Virus record (IMG/VR): IMGVR_UViG_3300021957_000347
Location: 1-22,346 of that record
From: a virus
Strand: one strand, 5' to 3'
DNA length: 22,346 nucleotides
Shown: positions 12,937 through 20,924 of the stretch, piece after piece
Position numbering within the stretch: position 1 is the stretch's first letter
Layout: the number at the start of each line of letters is the position of its first letter
Translations under genes and position numbers: made by a program
The notes under the pieces: generated by a model
Databases searched by the model: none
What the model was told of the DNA's origin: nothing
Seen by the model: the letters and a program-made list of their open reading frames with translations, nothing else

Positions 12937-13412
12937 TGCATTTGGAAAATAATTATTATTATTTCCAATCAGCAGTTCGCCCATCATTTTGTGATGACAT
13001 TAGGGTTAATGCCTTAGTTAAATCGGGTAAATTAGCAATACCTAATGAGGTTGATTCTGATGTTGTTTTGATGGATGATGACTGGTTATATAAAACATTA
13101 CATCCATATATTCATGAAGCAAACGAAGAGGCTGGTTGGAACTTTGATTGGGGGTTTTCAGAATCGTGCCAATTCAGAAAATATACAGAAGGCGCCTTTT
13201 CATCCTGGCATTATGATTCTTCAAGAAAGTTATCAGTTATGATAAACTTATCAGATGATACAGAATATGAAGGTGGAGATTTAGAGATTGAATCTAAAAT
13301 ATGTAAAGAAATAAAACCGAAGGGATCCATTGTGGTATTCCCTTCTTTTGTGAAGCACAGAATAAAACCAGTAACTTTTGGTACAAGATATTGGCTTAAA
13401 TTAGATAACTAA
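12936..13412 (+). CDS. 2OG-Fe(II) oxygenase 7 (HxD type, compact)
   Basis: At 158 residues this is the shortest oxygenase here. The core is FRKYTEGAFSSWHYDSSRKLSVMINL, giving His92-Tyr-Asp94, then YEGGDLEI, GSIVVFPSFVKHRIKP with His141, and Arg151 (TRYWLKL). This is a classical prolyl-hydroxylase-like core with nearly no N-terminal addition. Its start overlaps the gp55 stop by one base (TAATG). It is separated from gp47 by 13 AT-rich bases without a ribosome binding site. It splits the gp55-gp47 pair. Confidence 0.88.
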   Translation: MHLENNYYYFQSAVRPSFCDDIRVNALVKSGKLAIPNEVDSDVVLMDDDWLYKTLHPYIHEANEEAGWNFDWGFSESCQFRKYTEGAFSSWHYDSSRKLSVMINLSDDTEYEGGDLEIESKICKEIKPKGSIVVFPSFVKHRIKPVTFGTRYWLKLDN

Positions 13413-13425
13413 AAAATAATATATT

Positions 13426-14502
13426 ATGAAAATTGCCCTACTAAATGACACCCATTTCGGTGCCAGAAACGATAGTCTAATCTTTGATGATTTCTTTCAC
13501 AAGTTTTATGATGAGATATTCTTTCCTTATCTAAAAGAACACAACATCAAAACGCTCATTCATCTGGGCGATGTCGTAGACAGAAGAAAGTTTATTAACT
13601 TTAGAATTGCACACAACTTTAGAAACAAGTTTATGCAACGACTATGGGATGAAAAGATAGACACCCATATCATTATCGGTAATCATGATATCTACTATCG
13701 AAACACAAACAAAGTAAATGCCATAAAAGAGTTATGTACAACTCCTGACGGCAAGAACGAGCCTTGGATATACGAAGAAGCAAAAGTAGTAGACTTTGAT
13801 GGTACAAAGTTATTGATGATGCCTTGGATTAATCCAGAGAATGAAGCAGATTCAATTGAAATGTTAAAGACTGCCGAAGCAGATGTGTGTATGGGTCATT
13901 TTGATTTGAATGGTTTTGCAATGAATGATACTATGAAACAATCACATGGCCATGATAAGAGTATTGTGAGTCGTTTTGAAAGAACTTATAGTGGTCATTT
14001 TCACCACAAGAATGATGACGGCCAAGTGTATTATCTAGGCAATCAATATGAAATCACATGGTCAGACTACAAGAATCAGAAAGGATTTCATGTGTTTGAT
14101 ACTGAAACAAGAGATGTTGAGTTTGTGCCTAATCCAAATACTATGTTTATCAAGCTTCATTATGATGATGCCTTGACGAACTATGATAAGTTTGATGTTA
14201 CAGATTACAATCAAAAGTATGTGAAGTTGGTTGTTGTCAATAAAAAAGATAATGAAATGTTTGACAGATTGCTAGAAAGACTGTATAATGATATATCTGT
14301 ACACGAACTAAAAATACTTGAAGATTATTCTGACCTATCACATGTAAATGTAAGTGATGATGTTGTAGAAGGTGCAGAAGATACAATGAATTTAGTAAGT
14401 AACTATGTTGACCAGTTGAAAGTTGACCTAGATAAAGACAGACTGAAAGTGATGATTAAAGAAATGTATATTGAAGCACAAGATACTGATGCAATTAAAT
14501 AA
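13426..14502 (+). CDS. gp47: gp47, recombination nuclease subunit (Mre11/SbcD-like)
   Basis: A 358-residue metallophosphoesterase, partner of gp46 in the T4 recombination exonuclease that trims DNA ends and degrades host DNA. Phosphodiesterase motifs are in order: LNDTHFG (Asp8, His10), GDVVDRR (48-54), GNHD (85-88), MGHFD (157-160) and SGHFHH (189-194). The size is close to T4 gp47 (339 aa). The ATG at 13426 lacks a Shine-Dalgarno sequence and lies in an AT-rich string. The 3' end overlaps the next oxygenase by 14 bases. In T4 gene 46 lies close by; here two oxygenases intervene. Confidence 0.96.
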   Translation: MKIALLNDTHFGARNDSLIFDDFFHKFYDEIFFPYLKEHNIKTLIHLGDVVDRRKFINFRIAHNFRNKFMQRLWDEKIDTHIIIGNHDIYYRNTNKVNAIKELCTTPDGKNEPWIYEEAKVVDFDGTKLLMMPWINPENEADSIEMLKTAEADVCMGHFDLNGFAMNDTMKQSHGHDKSIVSRFERTYSGHFHHKNDDGQVYYLGNQYEITWSDYKNQKGFHVFDTETRDVEFVPNPNTMFIKLHYDDALTNYDKFDVTDYNQKYVKLVVVNKKDNEMFDRLLERLYNDISVHELKILEDYSDLSHVNVSDDVVEGAEDTMNLVSNYVDQLKVDLDKDRLKVMIKEMYIEAQDTDAIK

Positions 14503-15112
14503 ATTTGAGTTAGATAAAGACACACTCATAGGCGGCTGGTTTATGCCAGAGTCGGTTATAGATGATATAAATGAATACTGGAACTCACCAGATGCTCAAC
14601 AATATAAAGATTCTGGCCAGAGTGGTAATAGTGTTGAATCCGACTCAGATTCATATGGAGTTAATTTATCTACAAAAGAATCTATTGATATTTCAATTCG
14701 GCCTGAAGATGACAGTAACCCATGGTCTGAATATAGAAAACATTTACAAGGTTGCTTAAATAACTATTTAAAACTATTTCCAGCCGCTAATAATGTCAAA
14801 ACTTTTAACATAAGAGAGATATACAATCTACAATGGTATCCAAAAGGTGGCGGATATAAAAAATGGCATTCTGAAATAACTGGGGACTCATGGAATATTC
14901 ATAGACATCTGGTTTTTATGACATATTGTGGAGATGTGCCAGATGCTGGAACACATTTTAAATATCAAAACATTACTGTGCCTTGTAAAAAAGGACTAAC
15001 ATTAATTTGGCCTAGTGCTTGGACACATACTCACAAAGGCCAAATATCAAATGACCATGAAAAAATGATAGTTACAGGGTGGTATAATTTTAATGAAATT
15101 TATGATAAATAA
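14489..15112 (+). CDS. 2OG-Fe(II) oxygenase 8 (HxE type)
   Basis: A 207-residue protein from ATG 14489, 14 bases inside the end of gp47; a TTG further up is less likely. The core reads LQWYPKGGGYKKWHSEITG with His127-Ser-Glu129, then HLVFMTYCGDVPDAGTHF and LIWPSAWTHTHKG with His180. The residue expected to bind 2-oxoglutarate is probably a lysine (EKMIVTGWYNF, Lys192) rather than Arg, as in some prolyl hydroxylases. The HxE triad is an accepted variant. An acidic Ser/Asp-rich stretch lies at residues 42-60. It overlaps the next gene by 20 bases. Confidence 0.83.
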   Translation: MQLNKFELDKDTLIGGWFMPESVIDDINEYWNSPDAQQYKDSGQSGNSVESDSDSYGVNLSTKESIDISIRPEDDSNPWSEYRKHLQGCLNNYLKLFPAANNVKTFNIREIYNLQWYPKGGGYKKWHSEITGDSWNIHRHLVFMTYCGDVPDAGTHFKYQNITVPCKKGLTLIWPSAWTHTHKGQISNDHEKMIVTGWYNFNEIYDK

Positions 15113-15710
15113 TGTATTCCCAACTCCTGTATATATTGCAAGGAGTGATTCAGATTTAACTTCTAATGAAGAAATTCAAAAGATTATTAAAGAGGGCATG
15201 GTTGATAATGACTATAATTTATCTTCAGAAAATAATTACATTTTTGATGAAAATCTTAAAGAGTTAAAACAATTTTGTGAGCACCATATTAAAACATATG
15301 TCAAAGAAGTTCTGGCCCCTAAGGAAGAATTAGACTTCTATATTACTCAATCATGGTTAAATGTAACTAAACCAGGCCAACAACACCATCAACATTGCCA
15401 TCCTAATAGTTGTATAAGTGGGGTTTTTTATGTATCAGCTGAAGAAGATGATAGTATTACATTTATTGACTACAATTGGACATTAAAAGAAATGATAAAA
15501 CCTGAAATCAAAGAGTTTACTCAATGGAATTCTCCTCTTTGGTTTTTTCCTGCTATAGCCGGAGAACTTGTTTTATTTCCTTCATGGTTACAACATAAGG
15601 TGCAACCAAACGAAAAGGCAACTACGGATAGAATTTCTATTTCATTTAACACTTTTGTTCGAGGCAAATTGGGCAATAATAAAGAATTAACGGAATTAAT
15701 TATAACATGA
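15093..15710 (+). CDS. 2OG-Fe(II) oxygenase 9 (HxH type)
   Basis: A 205-residue protein (202 if the ATG at 15102 is used; neither has a Shine-Dalgarno sequence). The N-terminus NVFPTPVYIA is typical of this subgroup. The core is GQQHHQHCHPNSCISGVFYV with His101 and His103, LVLFPSWLQHKVQP with His168, and Arg180 (DRISISFN). It is closest in layout to oxygenases 2 and 4, with SGVFY after the HxH. Its end overlaps the gp46 start by four bases (ATGA at 15707-15710). Substrate unknown; the acidic iron ligand is replaced by His. Confidence 0.85.
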   Translation: MKFMINNVFPTPVYIARSDSDLTSNEEIQKIIKEGMVDNDYNLSSENNYIFDENLKELKQFCEHHIKTYVKEVLAPKEELDFYITQSWLNVTKPGQQHHQHCHPNSCISGVFYVSAEEDDSITFIDYNWTLKEMIKPEIKEFTQWNSPLWFFPAIAGELVLFPSWLQHKVQPNEKATTDRISISFNTFVRGKLGNNKELTELIIT

Positions 15711-17422
15711 TAATATTTAAAAAAGTAAGATATAAAAACTTTTTATCAACAGGGCAACAATTCATAGAGATTAATTTGAATGAGGCGCCTACGACACTTG
15801 TTGTTGGTAATAACGGTGCTGGTAAATCTACAATGTTAGATGCCTTATGTTTTGGACTATTTAATAAACCATTTCGTGCTGTAAAGAAAGACCAACTAGT
15901 AAACACAATCAATGAAAAAGAATGTGTCGTTGAAGTTGAGTTTCAGATAGGCAAAAAAGAATATAAGATTATTCGTGGTATAAAGCCTAATCTATTTGAG
16001 ATTTGGTGTAATGGTGATATGTTAAATCAAGATGCAGCCATTAGAGATTATCAAAAACATTTAGAACAACACATACTCAAACTAAACTTTAGGTCATTCA
16101 CACAAGTTGTGATTTTGGGCAATGCTTCGTTTGTTCCTTTTATGCAACTTCGTGCTAGACACAGACGAGAAGTCGTAGAAGAAATACTTGATATTGAAAT
16201 CTTCTCTAAACTGAATCTAATGTTCAGAGAGAAGGCAAAGGCACAAGACGAAACAATCAAACAGGCAGACTTCAATTATCAACTGTTAGATGGTAAGATA
16301 GAAACACAACAGAAACATATAGATGATATTAGTAATACTACTAAACACACCGCTGACACAAAGAAACTAGAAATCGAAAACTCAAACACAGATATCGAAA
16401 ACTATAAAGAAGATATTGCTCGTGTAAGGCGAGAGATTGCAGAATTACAGGTAGAGATAATTGACCAGACAAAGATTACTAACAAACATGGCAAACTTAC
16501 AACCATGGAAGCAAAGTTAGAAAACACTTGTATCAAACACAAAAAAGAATTGAGATTTTTTAAAGAACATGATGATTGTCCGACATGTAGACAGGCAATT
16601 GATGAGGCATTTAAGAAAGCAACAATCGCTGTCAAAGAGTCAAAAGTTGTAGAACTCGAACTTGGTATGTCGCAGATTGATAATGCAATCAGAACATCAC
16701 AAAAGAAACTAGATAAAATTAACGATACAGTTGTTGCAATACGAGAAAAAGAATTATTGATTAGTCGTTACGAAACCTCTATAAGTGAGATTGATAAATA
16801 CAAGGCCAGACTACAAACAGAAATAGACGACCTATCAGATGAAAAGTTTTCTACAGGCGTTGCAACAGGCGAACTCAATCAACTACAAGAGCAGCTTGTT
16901 GATGCAGAGAAAGATAAGTTAAAACAAAAAGAAGAAAAACTTTATATCGATACTGCAAGACACCTCATGCAAGATACTGGTATTAAGACCAAGATTATCA
17001 AACAGTACTTGCCTGTAATGAATCAATACATCAATAAGAATCTTGCTGATATGGACTTCTTTGTGAACTTTACACTTGATGAAGAATTTAACGAAACAAT
17101 CAAGTCAAGGCACCGTGATGATTTTCAGTATCATTCATTTAGTGAGGGAGAAAAGTTACGAATTGATTTAGCAATACTATTTACTTGGCGTGAGATTGCT
17201 AAACTGAAAAACTCTACAAACACAAATCTATTAATACTAGACGAGATATTTGATAGTTCGTTAGACACATCTGGTACTGACGAGTTTATGAGAATACTAT
17301 ATCATACAATGAATAAAGAAAATGTATTTGTAATATCTCACAAAGGCGACACCTTAATCGATAAGTTCCCAAGAGTAATGAAATTTGAAAAATATAAAAA
17401 CTTTACAAGGATGGCTGAATAA
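15707..17422 (+). CDS. gp46: gp46, recombination nuclease ATPase subunit (Rad50/SbcC-like)
   Basis: A 571-residue SMC-like ATPase that works with gp47. Walker A is GNNGAGKST (34-42). A long coiled coil (about 175-415) is interrupted by a zinc-hook CPTC (291-294). The C-terminal half has the signature SFSEGEK (477-483), Walker B LLILDEIF (508-515) with D-loop SSLD (517-520), and the switch His in ISHKGD (545). The length is close to T4 gp46 (560 aa). The start overlaps the previous oxygenase by ATGA. The last codons, AAGG-ATGGCTGAA-TAA, happen to look like a start site matching the first codons of the deformylase gene downstream. Confidence 0.97.
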   Translation: MIIFKKVRYKNFLSTGQQFIEINLNEAPTTLVVGNNGAGKSTMLDALCFGLFNKPFRAVKKDQLVNTINEKECVVEVEFQIGKKEYKIIRGIKPNLFEIWCNGDMLNQDAAIRDYQKHLEQHILKLNFRSFTQVVILGNASFVPFMQLRARHRREVVEEILDIEIFSKLNLMFREKAKAQDETIKQADFNYQLLDGKIETQQKHIDDISNTTKHTADTKKLEIENSNTDIENYKEDIARVRREIAELQVEIIDQTKITNKHGKLTTMEAKLENTCIKHKKELRFFKEHDDCPTCRQAIDEAFKKATIAVKESKVVELELGMSQIDNAIRTSQKKLDKINDTVVAIREKELLISRYETSISEIDKYKARLQTEIDDLSDEKFSTGVATGELNQLQEQLVDAEKDKLKQKEEKLYIDTARHLMQDTGIKTKIIKQYLPVMNQYINKNLADMDFFVNFTLDEEFNETIKSRHRDDFQYHSFSEGEKLRIDLAILFTWREIAKLKNSTNTNLLILDEIFDSSLDTSGTDEFMRILYHTMNKENVFVISHKGDTLIDKFPRVMKFEKYKNFTRMAE

Positions 17423-18033
17423 TGAAAGTAGACTATAATGTTTTTAATCTAGGAACTAAGGTAGTAAGATTTAAACTACCTAAAGATTTCGTAGATAGTA
17501 TTAATCAGGCGTATGATGACAAGTCAAATGAACTGAAACCACATAACGACCAACTTGCTGGTAAAATTGCTGATGAAAAAGCAATTGATGAGATATTAAC
17601 TGATGAGATGAAAGATAGTTTTCAATCCCTTTTTCAACATTATTTAACCATTGTTTTAAATGATGAAATAATGTGGGAACCAGTTTTAAGTCAAGCTTGG
17701 ATAAATGAAATGAAATCGGGCGAATATAATCCTGTACATTGGCATACAAGTGCAAAAAGTGAAATAGGCTTATCGTCTGTATTGATGTTAAAACGACCCG
17801 ATTGGTATGGTATAGAAGCATCAAGAGAAGAAGCGCCCGCAAACGGATGGTTAGAATTTACTGGCGGCGACCAATCACTACTTTCTAGGTCGCAAGTCCG
17901 AGTAGACGCTCAAGTAGGAGAGTTTTATGTATTTCCATACACTCTGTTACATGGTGTATATCCGTTTAATAACACCGACCAGGTAAGACGAACATTATCT
18001 TATAATTGTGATTTAATTAGAAAAGGAAAATAA
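17422..18033 (+). CDS. 2OG-Fe(II) oxygenase 10 (HxH type)
   Basis: A 203-residue protein starting in the gp46 stop (TAATG). The core has AWINEMKSGEYNPVHWHTS, with His106 and His108, and SSVLMLKRP. The second half has GEFYVFPYTLLHGVYPF, with His177, and Arg189-Arg190 (VRRTLSYN). An N-terminal LAGKI segment and the W-N-x-M-K-x-G-x-N-P-x-H-x-H block link it to the tandem pair at 20296 and 20925, making these three one subgroup. The acidic iron ligand position is His. It splits gp46 from the deformylase gene, which follows after one base. Confidence 0.78.
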   Translation: MKVDYNVFNLGTKVVRFKLPKDFVDSINQAYDDKSNELKPHNDQLAGKIADEKAIDEILTDEMKDSFQSLFQHYLTIVLNDEIMWEPVLSQAWINEMKSGEYNPVHWHTSAKSEIGLSSVLMLKRPDWYGIEASREEAPANGWLEFTGGDQSLLSRSQVRVDAQVGEFYVFPYTLLHGVYPFNNTDQVRRTLSYNCDLIRKGK

Positions 18034-18034
18034 T

Positions 18035-18712
18035 ATGGCAGAAAAACTAAACGCAGAAAACATTGAGGCAGCAGTTCAACACTTAGAGAATATACAAACA
18101 GGCAAGACGCCTATTCTTAGTGAACTGAAAGGCAATATAAAAGAAAAACAAAAGAAAGTATATCCTTTAATACCGCCAAACGACCCAAGATTATTAATGC
18201 AAGTTGCACCTTTTGTAGACGACACATTAGAACAGTTTGGGTTTGCAGACAGAAAAGAATTATCAAAAGTTATGTATGATAATATGGCAAAGTATGGTGG
18301 TCTTGGACTATCAGCAAATCAAGTTGGACTACCATATCGTATGTTCATCATGGGCGGACACCCACAAATAGAAGATGGCAAAGTTAGAAGTGTTTTCAAT
18401 CCACTTATCAATGATGTAAGTCCTGAATCTATCAACTTGAAAGAAGGTTGTTTATCTTTCCCATTTTTATTCTTATCAATCAAAAGACCGAAATGGTGTT
18501 CAGTAAGATATACTGATGAGAATGGTGAAGAAATAGAAGAAACTTTACACGGCATGTCTGCTAGAATATTCATGCATGAGAACGAACATATGAACGGATA
18601 TGTTTTCACAGACCTCGTGAGTAAGTTGAAGTTAGAAAGAGCCGAAAAGGCAAAAGGGAAGATGATTAAAGAATTAAAAAAGAGGCAAGATGCCCCGAAA
18701 ATCATTCACTAA
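18035..18712 (+). CDS. def: Peptide deformylase
   Basis: A 225-residue peptide deformylase, the metal enzyme that removes the formyl group from the first methionine of new proteins. All three family motifs are present: GLGLSANQ (89-96), EGCLSFP (137-143, Cys139 a metal ligand) and HENEH (181-185, two His ligands and catalytic Glu182). The last motif usually reads HExDH, so Glu184 replaces Asp. About 45 residues precede the catalytic domain and a lysine-rich helix ends the protein. AAAAGGA (18024-18030) precedes the ATG. Deformylases are well known in marine T4-like phages, where they are thought to favour translation in the infected cell. Confidence 0.95.
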   Translation: MAEKLNAENIEAAVQHLENIQTGKTPILSELKGNIKEKQKKVYPLIPPNDPRLLMQVAPFVDDTLEQFGFADRKELSKVMYDNMAKYGGLGLSANQVGLPYRMFIMGGHPQIEDGKVRSVFNPLINDVSPESINLKEGCLSFPFLFLSIKRPKWCSVRYTDENGEEIEETLHGMSARIFMHENEHMNGYVFTDLVSKLKLERAEKAKGKMIKELKKRQDAPKIIH

Positions 18713-18718
18713 GCGCTA

Positions 18719-18738
18719 AACACTACTCTCAGAGTGTT
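18719..18738 (+). other. Hairpin between deformylase and acetyltransferase genes
   Basis: AACACT, an eight-base loop and AGTGTT form a perfect 6-bp stem seven bases after the deformylase stop. No T tract follows, so it is more likely an mRNA processing or stability element than a full terminator. A TTGACA (18744-18749) follows but has no -10 box at the right distance. Confidence 0.5.
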
Positions 18739-18764
18739 AAGGATTGACAAGGAACAATTTTAAT

Positions 18765-19211
18765 ATGGTACACGCAAAAGATATAGATTATACCGTTGTA
18801 AAAGAGATATTTTCTCAACATAAGCAGTGGTTTCCACATGTTAGGCAAGATTATATCAAAAGAATGATTGCCAGTGGCAATTTGATACTAGATAATGATG
18901 TTATCATAACATACAATTACTATAAAAGAAAACAGAGAATAGGTAATATAACAGCACAACAAGGTGATTGTATATTACACCAAATAGCTGCCAAGAACAA
19001 AGGTACTGCAAGTCAAAAACTTCAGGACTTTTTTAAGTGGACTAATAGACGAGTCTTTCTAAGTGTTAGGAGTGATAATCACATTGCAAAGAAGTTTTAT
19101 GAAAAGAACGGCATGAGTTTAGTAGGACAGACATCATGGTCTAAAGACGGCGTGAAGAACGCATTACCTGGCGATGTGTATATGTATGATAATGTAAAGG
19201 AAGTTTTATGA
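18765..19211 (+). CDS. GNAT-family acetyltransferase
   Basis: A 148-residue protein from ATG 18765, which has AAGGA at 18749-18753 upstream; a TTG at 18744 is an unlikely start. The C-terminal half holds the most typical GNAT segment, FLSVRSDNHIAKKFYEKNGMSLVGQ, in which N-x-x-A-x-x-F-Y-E-K-x-G-F/M is the usual end of the acyl-CoA fold. The middle has GNITAQQGDCILHQIAAKNKGTASQKL, corresponding to the central strand and CoA loop. It would move an acyl group from CoA to an amine on a protein, nucleic acid or small molecule. Its end overlaps the DNA methyltransferase start (ATGA), so the two are co-translated and may act together. Confidence 0.75.
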   Translation: MVHAKDIDYTVVKEIFSQHKQWFPHVRQDYIKRMIASGNLILDNDVIITYNYYKRKQRIGNITAQQGDCILHQIAAKNKGTASQKLQDFFKWTNRRVFLSVRSDNHIAKKFYEKNGMSLVGQTSWSKDGVKNALPGDVYMYDNVKEVL

Positions 19212-20296
19212 GTGCAAGTGATGAACTAATACAACAAGTCTATGATGAATGGAAAGAGAAAGGTTTTCCATATTATTCTACTGATGATGCTTGGCGTAAT
19301 CAAAGATTTGAACAACTAATGAACTATAAAAGAGATGTTCTTGTAGACAGAAGAACAAAAGTCATAGGACAAACACAACACGGACAAAGTCTTGCATGGT
19401 CTTTTATGGAACACGCTTGGGGTATTCAATGTGGTAAGATGCTTACACCTATGGATATATGGAATGATGAAGAAAAACTAAAACACGGCATTTCTAAATT
19501 ACTGAATGGTATATTTTTTCCAAAAACATTGCCTCATAAAATTACTGACTCACTTATGAGATTGATGTTAAGACGAGTTACAGGCACACAGATGGTTTCA
19601 AACTTTAGACCGACAGCGGCCGCTGCCCTCTATGATGTCTTTGTAGATAAAGATAGTCCATTAGAAGGTACTGAGGCTGGCACAGTTTGGGACCCAAGTA
19701 TGGGGTATGGTGGTCGATTACTGGGTGCGATTGCAGCTGGCGTGAATTATATCGGCACAGACCCATGCATACCGACATATGAAGGACTAGAAAAGATACG
19801 AGATAACTATGGTCATCCCAATAAGAGATATGAACTTCGCAGAGAAGGTAGTGAAACTTATGTGCCGCCAGAAGAAAGTTTAGATTTTGTAATGACAAGT
19901 CCGCCATACTTTGGTTGGGAAGCATATGGTGATGAACCAGAACAATCAAGCATTAAGTTTGATACCTCAGAGATGTGGAAAGAACACTTTCTAAAACAGA
20001 CTATCGCCAATGCACATGTAGGCCTTAAAACTGGCAAATATCTTGCACTTAATGTTGCAAACACAAAACAATATAAAACCTTTGAAGAAGATACAGTATC
20101 GCTTGCGAAAGAAGTGGGCTTTGAACATGTAGATACATGGTGGTTATCATTGAGTACACAACAAGGCAAACCTGCTATTATGAACCTAGATGGCGAAATG
20201 ACAGAACCGAAACAGAAACAAAGATATATGGGTGAATATGTCAGACCCGATATCCCAGGAAAGAAGTTTGAACCAACCTTTATATTTAAAAAATAA
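19208..20296 (+). CDS. DNA methyltransferase (amino type, SPPY motif)
   Basis: A 362-residue S-adenosylmethionine-dependent methyltransferase. Motif I is VWDPSMGYGGRLLGA (160-174) followed by YIGTDP, and the catalytic motif IV is TSPPYFGWEAYG (230-241). SPPY occurs in enzymes methylating the amino group of cytosine (N4) or adenine (N6). The first 130 residues (DDAWRNQRFEQLMNYKRD, then a hydrophobic helix region) may bind DNA. No nuclease partner is present, so it is an orphan methylase, probably protecting phage DNA or changing its properties. It overlaps the acetyltransferase by four bases and the next oxygenase by one. Confidence 0.85.
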   Translation: MSASDELIQQVYDEWKEKGFPYYSTDDAWRNQRFEQLMNYKRDVLVDRRTKVIGQTQHGQSLAWSFMEHAWGIQCGKMLTPMDIWNDEEKLKHGISKLLNGIFFPKTLPHKITDSLMRLMLRRVTGTQMVSNFRPTAAAALYDVFVDKDSPLEGTEAGTVWDPSMGYGGRLLGAIAAGVNYIGTDPCIPTYEGLEKIRDNYGHPNKRYELRREGSETYVPPEESLDFVMTSPPYFGWEAYGDEPEQSSIKFDTSEMWKEHFLKQTIANAHVGLKTGKYLALNVANTKQYKTFEEDTVSLAKEVGFEHVDTWWLSLSTQQGKPAIMNLDGEMTEPKQKQRYMGEYVRPDIPGKKFEPTFIFKK

Positions 20297-20910
20297 TGCT
20301 CAACATTTCTTCTACAAATTGGGGACCATATCTTTTTAAATCAGAAGCGCCTCAATATATTATTGATAGGTTATTGATTGATGGTAAAAAATTAATAGGG
20401 CAAAAACAAATGCATCAATATTGTTCTCGACCTTTATCGTTTCTATATAATGATGATACAAAATCTTGGTTTATTAATGAGATTGATATAGCCTTAGAGT
20501 CTTATAGACAAGGTCATATTGAATATCATGGAGAAAACTACCATGGAAAAATACAAGAAGATAAATATATGAACTTTCAATTAGATGAGTTGTGGGTCAA
20601 TTATATGAAGCCTGGCGATTTTAATCCAAGACACTTTCATGATAGTGATTTATCATTTATACTTTTTTTAGATGTGCCGAAAGAATTAGATGAAGAACAG
20701 TCTAAATTTAAAGATAGAAGCGACCCACCGGCGTCTTTAATATTTTATTATGGTTCTGAATCAAGACCACAATGGGCGACTGCCTCTAAAACCTTTAGGC
20801 CTAAAACTGGCGAAATGTTTATGTTCCCATCACTATTAGAACACGCAGTAATGCCTTTCGATTCAGATGTTACTAGAATATCTGTAGCTGGTAATATTAG
20901 TATAACCTAA
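20296..20910 (+). CDS. 2OG-Fe(II) oxygenase 11 (HxH type, tandem copy 1)
   Basis: A 204-residue protein starting in the methyltransferase stop (TAATG). Core: ELWVNYMKPGDFNPRHFHDSDLSFILFLDVPKEL with His113 and His115, then GEMFMFPSLLEHAVMPF with His183 and Arg194 (TRISVAGN). It is a clear paralogue of the next gene: both begin with an NWGPYL segment, share YRQGHxEYHG at residues 70-80 and the VPKELD block. An acidic pair (Asp116, Asp118) lies just after the HxH and might help bind metal. Location after the methyltransferase could mean a DNA-related role, which is speculation. Confidence 0.82.
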   Translation: MLNISSTNWGPYLFKSEAPQYIIDRLLIDGKKLIGQKQMHQYCSRPLSFLYNDDTKSWFINEIDIALESYRQGHIEYHGENYHGKIQEDKYMNFQLDELWVNYMKPGDFNPRHFHDSDLSFILFLDVPKELDEEQSKFKDRSDPPASLIFYYGSESRPQWATASKTFRPKTGEMFMFPSLLEHAVMPFDSDVTRISVAGNISIT

Positions 20911-20924
20911 AGGATGAAAAAGTA

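Noticed and set aside
18744-18766. TTGACA followed by TAATAT before the acetyltransferase, as a promoter
   Set aside because: The spacing is only 11 bases, far from 16-18, and the TAATAT overlaps the start codon.
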